Below, in pieces: positions 1 through 6,031 of a stretch of 11,401 bases of DNA. A program made the position numbers and the translations under genes. The DNA lies in the NCBI GenBank assembly GCA_937898205.1, contig CALEJC010000157.1, positions 1 to 11,401 of the forward strand, given 5' to 3'. Below the pieces are notes generated by a model. The model was not told where the DNA came from, ran no database searches, and saw nothing but the letters and a program-made list of their open reading frames with translations. The stretch is from an uncultured Bacteroidales bacterium. GTDB lineage: Bacteria; Bacteroidota; Bacteroidia; Bacteroidales; UBA932. Position 1 is the stretch's first letter; each line of letters opens with the position of its first letter.

Positions 1-866
1 TCCAGCAGCGTCATCCCGTCAGAGAAAACCTTCTTGCCCAGACTATCCATCAGGAAAGAGTTGTTCTGCTGAAGCGAATATCCGTTGAGCGCGCGAATGA
101 TAGGGCTTACCACCTTTGCTGCCACCTCGGAGTCAAGCACCAGGTTGTATTTGCCACTCGGGGCGGGCTCCGAACCTATATTGCTGACCGCCTTTCCGAG
201 CGCTTTCAAGCCGCAGTCCCTCGACCGAAGTTCCTCATGCTTTGAAGACGAATCCCACCAATATGAGCTATATTTCTGCCCTTCGTGCTCAATGGTCACC
301 TCTACACCATAGTCAAAGCTACACTCGCTATGGCGACATCTCAATCCGTTGGTATCCAGCACTATAGTATCATATATACTATCCGAGTACTCCCCTTCTT
401 CGCTGATGAGCTCATAGCTTTGGGCATCAGCAGCACATTCCTTGAAGATCGAAGCTTCCAAGGCGAGTGTGATGCGCTGCTCCGGGGTAATCTCTTCGCG
501 ATATGGATCCACCAATCCAAGCTCGTTTCCCGTGATCGCGTCCTTGCACTGACGCTCGGGCTCAGTGAGGTCCCGGCATTGGTCTTCCTCTATCATCTTG
601 ACAACTGCAATCGCTTTGTCAATGAAGTTTTTGAGAGACTCTTCTTCAAGTTTATTTGTAGAGAAACTTCCAAACTTTCCATCCACATACAAAGCCAGGC
701 TCAAAGACCTGTCCTCACAATGGGTCACCTTATCCACCTCACCATTGAGAGTAGCCACCAGGTCTTCATTGCTCTTGGAGAGAGTCATCTTTGCTTTCTG
801 TGCTCCTGACTTTTGGGCATACTGAAGCATCTGCTCGAGGAGCGTAATTTCTTTATTATCAATCAT
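1..866 (-). CDS. tldE: TldE/PmbA-family metalloprotease subunit, C-terminus cut off by window edge
   Basis: This is the N-terminal 288 codons of a TldE/PmbA protein; family members are about 440-450 residues, so roughly a third lies beyond the left edge. It begins MIDNKEITLLEQMLQYAQKS and continues with the family's N-terminal pattern, including a segment on DRSLSLALYVDGKFGSFSTN-type strands and later SDSIYDTIVLDTNGL. TldE is the partner of TldD; in the E. coli complex TldE carries no zinc motif and TldD supplies the active site, the pair degrading unfolded peptides and maturing some modified peptides. The start at 866 is set by a strong AGGAGGA site at 874-880 and by its position 1 nt after the tldD stop. 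The frame stays open to base 1. It is the most distal visible gene of the minus-strand operon. The family call is from recognised sequence and from adjacency to tldD. Confidence 0.9.
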   Translation of the reverse strand, partial: MIDNKEITLLEQMLQYAQKSGAQKAKMTLSKSNEDLVATLNGEVDKVTHCEDRSLSLALYVDGKFGSFSTNKLEEESLKNFIDKAIAVVKMIEEDQCRDLTEPERQCKDAITGNELGLVDPYREEITPEQRITLALEASIFKECAADAQSYELISEEGEYSDSIYDTIVLDTNGLRCRHSECSFDYGVEVTIEHEGQKYSSYWWDSSSKHEELRSRDCGLKALGKAVSNIGSEPAPSGKYNLVLDSEVAAKVVSPIIRALNGYSLQQNNSFLMDSLGKKVFSDGMTLL

Positions 867-867
867 C

Positions 868-2292
868 TTATTCTCCTCCTATAGTTAGACGGTTTACCAA
901 GACAGAAGGCATGCCACACGAGACGGACACGCTCTGCTCCTTGCCGCAGGTCCATGTGCCGAGGTCCACCTTGAGGTCAGAAGCGACTCCCACAATATCT
1001 GCAAGCGCGTCAGGACCGTTGCCCACAATATTGATGTCCTTTATCGGCATGGTAAGTCTGCCGGACTCAATCAGGTAGCCGCTCTTGACATAAAACGTGA
1101 AATCTCCCTCGCCGATCTTTACCTGCCCGTTGGCAAATTGATCTACGTAAACACCCTTTTTAACAGTTGCTATTAGATCCTGCACACTTCCGTCACTGCC
1201 GTTTTCCATATATGTGCTGCGCATCCTCGGGATAGGATTGTAGCGGAAAGACTCGCGACGCCCGTTGCCCGTCGGAGCGACATCGTAGTATTTGGCGCTG
1301 ATGCGGTCGTGGAGATAGGAGGTCAAGACTCCATCGCTGACCATATAGGTCTTCTGACCACGGACACCCTCATCATCATAATTGATCGACCCTCGGATAC
1401 TATCAAGAGTTCCGTCATCGACTATATTAATCCCCTTACGACAGATGCGACTGCCCATCTTATCTGCAAATATCGACTGCCCCTTGCGGTTGAAATCGGC
1501 TTCAAAAGCGTGTCCCATGGCTTCGTGAAGCAAGATACCGGATGCACCGGCTCCCATCACCACACTCATCCGGCCACCTTTAGGTCGACGCGCCTCAAAC
1601 TTCTGGTCAATATCTTTAACACTCTCAGCTACAAGCTCTTGAAGAAGATCTTCAGAGAGCATCTCTGCACCTTTCCTAAGGCTGCGAGATACTCTGACCT
1701 GCTCTGTCTTCTCGCCTTGCACAAAGATAGTCTGCACAGTAATGCTTCCGAGCGGACGGCTGTCGCATGTGAGTTCGCCAAGCGAATTATACATCATCAC
1801 ATCGCTTTTCGACCAGCTGAGCACGGCGACAATCTTGTGTGCCCGGCTCTCGCGTGCGCGAATCCCCGCCTCGATCTTCTGCAGGAAGCGGCTGAAAGGA
1901 CCAAGCTCGCACTCATCCCACGGCTGCAATTCGCGATAGAAAGACTCCTCCTGAGCAAGCGAAGAGGCAGGAGCTGCGCAAAATGGCGAAGCTACCACCT
2001 CCGAGCTGACTGAAGCGATCGACGCCGCACTGCGGGCAGCTCGCAGAAGAGACTGGTAATCTGTGCTTTCAGAGTAGGCATAGCCGGTCTTCTCTCCTTT
2101 TAGGACTCGGATTCCGCAACCAAAATCCACATGATGTCCTCCGGAACAAACCGAGGAGTCACGCAGAAGGAGGTCATTATAACTAGTATCTTCGAAATAT
2201 AGGTCACACCAGTCACCGCCATACTTAAGTCCCTCTGCAACAAGAGACTGCAGCTGCTCCTGAGTAACCCCGAAACGATTAGAATTCATCAT
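868..2292 (-). CDS. tldD: Metalloprotease TldD
   Basis: This 474-residue protein matches TldD in length (E. coli 481) and motifs. It is the zinc-bearing subunit of the cytoplasmic TldD/TldE protease. The HExxxH zinc motif is HEAMGH at residues 256-261, preceded by a glycine-rich stretch (GAGASGILL). The third zinc ligand, Cys454 in E. coli, corresponds to Cys449 in TCGKE. The C-terminus ends LTIGGE, matching the family's LTVGG ending. The N-terminal half (1-230) is the substrate-chamber domain. Translation starts at 2292 or at the second Met at 2289; the start overlaps the upstream kinase gene by 14 nt, so it is probably translated by coupling. tldE follows after 1 nt. All key residues are present, so I expect an active enzyme. 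Confidence 0.95.
   Translation of the reverse strand: MMNSNRFGVTQEQLQSLVAEGLKYGGDWCDLYFEDTSYNDLLLRDSSVCSGGHHVDFGCGIRVLKGEKTGYAYSESTDYQSLLRAARSAASIASVSSEVVASPFCAAPASSLAQEESFYRELQPWDECELGPFSRFLQKIEAGIRARESRAHKIVAVLSWSKSDVMMYNSLGELTCDSRPLGSITVQTIFVQGEKTEQVRVSRSLRKGAEMLSEDLLQELVAESVKDIDQKFEARRPKGGRMSVVMGAGASGILLHEAMGHAFEADFNRKGQSIFADKMGSRICRKGINIVDDGTLDSIRGSINYDDEGVRGQKTYMVSDGVLTSYLHDRISAKYYDVAPTGNGRRESFRYNPIPRMRSTYMENGSDGSVQDLIATVKKGVYVDQFANGQVKIGEGDFTFYVKSGYLIESGRLTMPIKDINIVGNGPDALADIVGVASDLKVDLGTWTCGKEQSVSVSCGMPSVLVNRLTIGGE
874..880 (-). promoter_or_regulatory. Strong Shine-Dalgarno site for tldE, inside the tldD 3' end
   Basis: On the minus strand the bases read AGGAGGA, about 8 nt before the tldE ATG at 866. 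The same bases encode the last residues of TldD (Ile-Gly-Gly-Glu). Such a full-length site is uncommon among the starts in this window, most of which have A/T-rich leaders without one. It fixes the tldE start and suggests coupled translation of the two subunits. Confidence 0.75.
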
Positions 2293-2863
2293 TTGGATGA
2301 GCGATTTTCCAGATATGTTTATATTTTTCCTCGTCTTTGATCAACATGTGACGCTTACTGCCCTCTGCCACTATCGTAAATGGAGATTTTGAGTTGTCGG
2401 CAAGTATCCAGTTGTCACAGACAGGACTGTAATTATCAAAAAAATACTTTAGCCCGGTGGCATATCTTCGGCGCACGGTCGCATCTGAGATATTGTGTCC
2501 GCCGGCAGCGACTCTATCCCTCACACGCTTTATCGCGAGTTCGGGTGAATTGAGCCAGAAATATAGGATAGTTACTTCATAGCCAAGTGATTGTGCCTGT
2601 TGTATGATCTTCAGTAGCGAACGCGTAGCGAGAGTTGTCTCTATACCAAAATCGGCATATCTACCCAAAAGATAATGAATCTTTGTGAGCATATACCTAC
2701 TGGCCGTCACTGACGCCGACGACGGGTCAAACGGCGATAAGTATTTTGCAAACTCATCAGAGTTGACAAATTCGCTACAATTCAAGAGTTCCGGAAGCAA
2801 TGTGTATGAAGCTGTCGTCTTACCGGAACCGTTGCATCCGGATATAATGTATAAGTTAGGCAT
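2279..2863 (-). CDS. Zeta-toxin-like P-loop kinase/ATPase (orphan)
   Basis: This 194-residue protein belongs to the small P-loop kinases often annotated as predicted ABC-type ATPase or zeta-toxin-like. Walker A is GCNGSGKT at residues 9-16. A zeta-style NSDEF follows at 34-38, then IETTLA at 74-79, and the arginine-rich lid segment at 113-133 (IKRVRDRVAAGGHNI, then VRRRY). Genuine zeta/PezT toxins phosphorylate UDP-N-acetylglucosamine and come with a small epsilon antitoxin upstream. None is visible here: the upstream neighbour is the 229-residue TIGR02757 gene, whose stop overlaps this ATG by 8 nt, and tldD begins inside its end. Toxicity is therefore unproven and a kinase of another small molecule is just as likely. 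The family call is firm; the substrate is unknown. Confidence 0.8.
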   Translation of the reverse strand: MPNLYIISGCNGSGKTTASYTLLPELLNCSEFVNSDEFAKYLSPFDPSSASVTASRYMLTKIHYLLGRYADFGIETTLATRSLLKIIQQAQSLGYEVTILYFWLNSPELAIKRVRDRVAAGGHNISDATVRRRYATGLKYFFDNYSPVCDNWILADNSKSPFTIVAEGSKRHMLIKDEEKYKHIWKIAHPNDEF

Positions 2864-3545
2864 TGTCTATTCCGTATCCAAATAGTGCAAAATCCCCTTG
2901 TGCAGGGTCATCAGGGAAAATCTCCCTGAATGCATCTGTAATCTGCATAGCTGTCCTGAGGTCTTTGGCTTTACGGTCTGTAAGGCCAAGATTGGACGCC
3001 TGTGTGTAGACATGGACGTCAAGCGGGATTATCAGGTCGGAAGGGGAGGTGTTTTTCCACAAACCCAGATCGACCTTACCGTCATTTCTGACCATCCAGC
3101 GACGCATCATGTGGATTTTTTTGTTGGCAGCCCAGCGATCAGGCTTACTGCCAAGAATCTGCACCCGCAACTGCTCTGCACTGAGGCTTTCCAAAGATTT
3201 ATTGTGCTCGTAAAACTGCCTGAGAGCCGAGCAGATGGAAGCAATCTCGCTCCATTTGATTGTGCGGTGGATGCTTGTCGGATCGTCGCGATAGCAGCCA
3301 CTCATCACATATCTGTAGGGTTGGTTATCCATCTGGTCAAAGAGCCTCCTGCAATCCCTTACAATCATCTCCCTACGACCCCACGCAAGGTGGGCCGCCA
3401 GAAGAGCCGCCACTTCAATATCTTGAAGATCAGCTCCTTGAAGCATAAATGCTCGTGGGAAGGAGATTGGGTCAGTCGCAAAATAGACTGGGTCGTTATA
3501 CTTAACGGCCCAGTCCTTCAGCGTCTGTTTAAGCTCTTCGCTCAT
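2856..3545 (-). CDS. TIGR02757/DUF2400 family protein
   Basis: A 229-residue protein of the TIGR02757 (DUF2400) family, common in Bacteroidota and of unproven function. Recognisable blocks are AALLAAHLAWGRREMIVRDC at residues 46-65, PLDVH at 174-178 followed by LGLTDRKAKD, and the C-terminal DDPAQGDFALFGYGI at 212-226. It is slightly shorter than the usual 250 or so. The LDVHV...LGL block resembles the catalytic-Asp segment of HhH-GPD DNA glycosylases, and the early helix resembles the opening helix of endonuclease III; this is an inference from pattern only. I see no iron-sulfur cysteine loop. It sits 5 nt after pepD and overlaps the next gene by 8 nt, so it is co-transcribed and probably coupled. 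Confidence 0.85.
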   Translation of the reverse strand: MSEELKQTLKDWAVKYNDPVYFATDPISFPRAFMLQGADLQDIEVAALLAAHLAWGRREMIVRDCRRLFDQMDNQPYRYVMSGCYRDDPTSIHRTIKWSEIASICSALRQFYEHNKSLESLSAEQLRVQILGSKPDRWAANKKIHMMRRWMVRNDGKVDLGLWKNTSPSDLIIPLDVHVYTQASNLGLTDRKAKDLRTAMQITDAFREIFPDDPAQGDFALFGYGIDNA

Positions 3546-3550
3546 GAAGG

Positions 3551-5008
3551 CTACTTCTCAGGGATGGCAGCGAGGACAGCCTTGAGGAGATCCCAAGACT
3601 TCTGTACTGACGGGATGTAGGCCTTCTCATCTGGAGAGTGAGGATACATGATAGTAGGTCCTATCGATACCATCTCCCAGTTTGGATACTTGGCTCCGAG
3701 GAGTGCACATTCAAGACCACCATGGGTAGCCATGATATTCATCGGCTCACCATAAAGCTGAGTGTGGACGTCGTTGATGAGTTTGATCATCGGTGTGCCT
3801 GGTCTTGGAACCCAACCGCTGTAGCCACCGCTGAACTTAACTGAAGCTCCTGCCATCTCAAAGATGATCCTCACTCTCTCTGCAAGCTCGCTCTTTGATT
3901 CGTCGATTGCACTTCTGAGAAGAGAACCCACAGTGAGGTGACCGTTCTGGCATCTTACAACTGCGAGGTTGGTCGATGTCTCGATGAGACCCGGCATGCT
4001 CTGGCTCATGCGGATAACATTTGAAGGACAAGCAAGAATGGCCTTCATTGCGTTGAGAGCAACAACATCGTCAATATATCTGTCAGCAGGCTTGCCTGTC
4101 TTTACGACTGAGCACTCCATTGCAGGATCGCTCTCCGCATAGCGGGCTGTGAGCTGCTTGAATGTCTTCTTGACGCTGCGCACAAAGCTGAGAACCTTGT
4201 CGTTTGGCACTGCAACCATAGCTTCACCCTCAAATGGGATAGCGTTGCGAAGACTACCGCCTGTGATATTGATGAGTTTCACGCCATATTTCTGCATTAC
4301 AGGGATCAAAGCATTGACAATCACTTTGTTGGCATTGGCTCTATAAAGAGCGATATCCATACCTGAGTGACCGCCTGAGAGACCCTTGACTGCAATCTTG
4401 TAACCCATGTGGTTCTTTGGTGTCCTGTAGGTCTTATACTTGAAGTCAGCAAGGCAGTCGAGACCACCTGCACAACCGATGCAGAGCTCCTTCTCATCCT
4501 CTGAGTCGAGGTTGATGAGGATATCTCCCTTGAGCACACCCGGCTTGAGAGCCTTTGCACCGCTCATTCCGGTCTCTTCGTCAGAAGTGATGAGTACCTC
4601 AACAGGTCCATGAGGGAAGTCTTTAGACTCCGCAACAGCCATACCCATTGCTACTCCCAGACCATTATCGGCGCCGAGTGTAGTGTCACAGGCCTTAACC
4701 CAGTCACCTTCAATGCGGGTCTCGATAGGGTCTGTGAGGAAGTCATGCTGCTTGGCTGCGCTCTTCTGAGGGACCATGTCCATGTGGCCCTGAAGGATGA
4801 CACCTCTGCGGTTTTCATATCCCGGTGTTGCAGGCACTGTGAGGATCACGTTGCCACCCTCGTCGCTTGCTGCTTCGATATTGTTTTCCTTTGCCCATGC
4901 AAGGATGTATTCACGCACCTTCTCCTCATGCTTTGAAGGACGAGGACAGCGAGTGAGTGAGTAAAAATTGTTCCAGACTACTGCTGGCTGAAGATCTTTG
5001 ATTGTCAT
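3551..5008 (-). CDS. pepD: Aminoacyl-histidine dipeptidase (PepD, M20C cytosol non-specific dipeptidase)
   Basis: A full-length 485-residue M20C peptidase that cleaves a broad range of dipeptides, including Xaa-His, in the cytoplasm using a two-metal centre. The expected residues are visible: His75 in GHMDMV with Asp77, bridging Asp114 in GADNG, the catalytic Glu144 and Glu145 in SDEET, Asp168 in NLDSED, and His457 in PHSPDE. The inserted dimerisation/lid domain (about 200-390) carries the conserved GGHSG with His214. The start MTIKDLQP at 5008 fits the family. It lies 18 nt after the acyltransferase gene and 5 nt before the TIGR02757 gene. It can finish off small peptides made by TldD/TldE or imported by the divergent POT transporter; that link is inferred from proximity. 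Confidence 0.96.
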   Translation of the reverse strand: MTIKDLQPAVVWNNFYSLTRCPRPSKHEEKVREYILAWAKENNIEAASDEGGNVILTVPATPGYENRRGVILQGHMDMVPQKSAAKQHDFLTDPIETRIEGDWVKACDTTLGADNGLGVAMGMAVAESKDFPHGPVEVLITSDEETGMSGAKALKPGVLKGDILINLDSEDEKELCIGCAGGLDCLADFKYKTYRTPKNHMGYKIAVKGLSGGHSGMDIALYRANANKVIVNALIPVMQKYGVKLINITGGSLRNAIPFEGEAMVAVPNDKVLSFVRSVKKTFKQLTARYAESDPAMECSVVKTGKPADRYIDDVVALNAMKAILACPSNVIRMSQSMPGLIETSTNLAVVRCQNGHLTVGSLLRSAIDESKSELAERVRIIFEMAGASVKFSGGYSGWVPRPGTPMIKLINDVHTQLYGEPMNIMATHGGLECALLGAKYPNWEMVSIGPTIMYPHSPDEKAYIPSVQKSWDLLKAVLAAIPEK

Positions 5009-5026
5009 ATTCTTTATGTGTTAGTA

Positions 5027-5941
5027 TTATTTCCATCTTTTGTGTGACCAGAGATAGTTCCATGGCTGCTTCCTCAGGTCCTCCTCTAGCAAAGCATAGT
5101 ACTTTGTCATGAGTTCTTCCGGGGTAAACTTGCTGGCATCTTCTGCAATCACTGTATAGTTCATCTGATAGTTGCCGTCTTCCTTGAGAAGCATATTCTG
5201 GTAAACCAACGGCAGCGCCATCCTGCAGGCGAGCGAAGCTGCTCCGATCATCGAAGGTGTCTTCTGCCCAAGGAAGTTTTCTATCTCGACACGGGCAGCA
5301 CCAGTATAAGGATACTGATCTCCGATGAATGTATATAACTTGCTGATATGGCGATTTTTGACGGCATACCTCATGACATTTCTGGTCTCGACCATGCCAT
5401 CAAAATGCTCCTTATCTTTTACGGCTGCGATGCGGTTATCCTTAAGAAACTCGTTCATCATCGCACTCGATTGCTTTTTATATACCACGCACACATCGTT
5501 TTCCGGACAGTCCAGCGGACTGGAATAGGCATAATGCTTGATGCCGCCGATGAGCTCCCAGTTGCCCATGTGCGAAGAGAGCACAAAGACGCTCTTGCCT
5601 TGACGGTAAAATGCGTTGAGCGGCTCTGTCCCGCAAAGCTCTGCGATGTGTGACTTGTCGAGACGCTTGTTGGAGCTGGAGCCAAACCAGATGGCTTCCA
5701 TGAAGATGGTCACCAGTCTCTCATAGAACTTATTGCAGATCTCCTGAAGCTCCTTATATTTCTTTTCCGGGAAACTGCGGGAGAGGTTGATCATCACGAC
5801 ATCACGACGATAGGCCACGGTCTTTCCAAGGAAACGGCCGATGCATCTGCCACACGCTCTATGAAAGCCTAGAGGCAGACATCCAAGCGGGCGGAGAAAA
5901 ATCTTTAAAATCAACGAACCTATTTTGCCTTGTTTTGCCAT
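5027..5941 (-). CDS. Lysophospholipid acyltransferase, lipid A biosynthesis (LpxL/HtrB-like)
   Basis: A 304-residue protein of the LpxL/LpxM (HtrB/MsbB) acyltransferase family, which adds secondary acyl chains to lipid A at the inner face of the inner membrane. The catalytic HxxxxE motif is His124...Glu129 in SSHMGNWEL. Other family blocks are YRRDVVMINLSRSFPEK near 44-60, GDQYP at 207-211, and the C-terminal WNYLWSHKRWK. Residues 8-40 form a hydrophobic and basic N-terminal membrane anchor. Many Bacteroidota carry one such gene, making a penta-acylated lipid A, so the exact acyl position cannot be named here. It is the first gene of the minus-strand operon, directly behind a divergent promoter; the candidate -7 box lies only 9 bases before the ATG. 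Confidence 0.88.
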   Translation of the reverse strand: MAKQGKIGSLILKIFLRPLGCLPLGFHRACGRCIGRFLGKTVAYRRDVVMINLSRSFPEKKYKELQEICNKFYERLVTIFMEAIWFGSSSNKRLDKSHIAELCGTEPLNAFYRQGKSVFVLSSHMGNWELIGGIKHYAYSSPLDCPENDVCVVYKKQSSAMMNEFLKDNRIAAVKDKEHFDGMVETRNVMRYAVKNRHISKLYTFIGDQYPYTGAARVEIENFLGQKTPSMIGAASLACRMALPLVYQNMLLKEDGNYQMNYTVIAEDASKFTPEELMTKYYALLEEDLRKQPWNYLWSHKRWK

Positions 5942-5946
5942 AAACC

Positions 5947-5976
5947 TTACAAATATATCAAATTTTCTTATCTTTG
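5947..5976 (+). promoter_or_regulatory. Promoter for the POT peptide transporter
   Basis: A perfect -7 box TATCTTTG at 5969-5976 has TTA at 5947-5949 with a 19-base spacer, the same arrangement as the opposite promoter. Transcription would begin near 5981-5984, giving an A/T-rich leader of about 50 nt without a Shine-Dalgarno site, normal for Bacteroidota. It overlaps the divergent promoter almost completely. Confidence 0.6.
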
Positions 5977-5979
5977 TAA
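5950..5979 (-). promoter_or_regulatory. Promoter for the acyltransferase-pepD-tldD operon
   Basis: On the minus strand a perfect -7 box TATATTTG (5957-5950) is preceded, 19 bases upstream, by TTA (5979-5977), one mismatch from the Bacteroides -33 TTG. The expected start of transcription falls only a few bases before the ATG at 5941, implying a leaderless or nearly leaderless mRNA. Confidence 0.55.
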
Positions 5980-5984
5980 AGATA
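5969..5984. repeat. Short inverted repeat in the divergent promoter
   Basis: Seven-base arms TATCTTT (5969-5975) and AAAGATA (5978-5984) are separated by GT. The left arm is part of the plus-strand -7 box and the centre touches the minus-strand -33 element. It could be an operator that affects both promoters, or chance in A/T-rich DNA. Confidence 0.4.
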
Positions 5985-6031
5985 TAGCCGTACTATCGAA
6001 ATATCAAAATCAGTTAAAATATTATTAATCT

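Noticed and set aside
285..809. Plus-strand open frame (174 codons) at the left edge
   Set aside because: It lies opposite TldE, whose minus-strand frame runs open from 866 to base 1 and matches the family.
1309..2013. Long plus-strand open frame (234 codons) opposite tldD
   Set aside because: It is antisense to a well-conserved TldD with all catalytic residues; its translation is rich in His/Thr/Ser without any recognisable motif, as expected of a shadow frame.
2279..3545. Zeta/epsilon-type toxin-antitoxin pair made of the kinase and the TIGR02757 gene
   Set aside because: The 229-residue upstream protein is a known conserved family, far larger than an epsilon antitoxin and unlike it; only the overlap suggests a pair.
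2898..3620. Plus-strand open frame (240 codons) opposite the TIGR02757 gene and the end of pepD
   Set aside because: Both minus-strand genes are recognisable families; the plus frame crosses their boundary and resembles no family.
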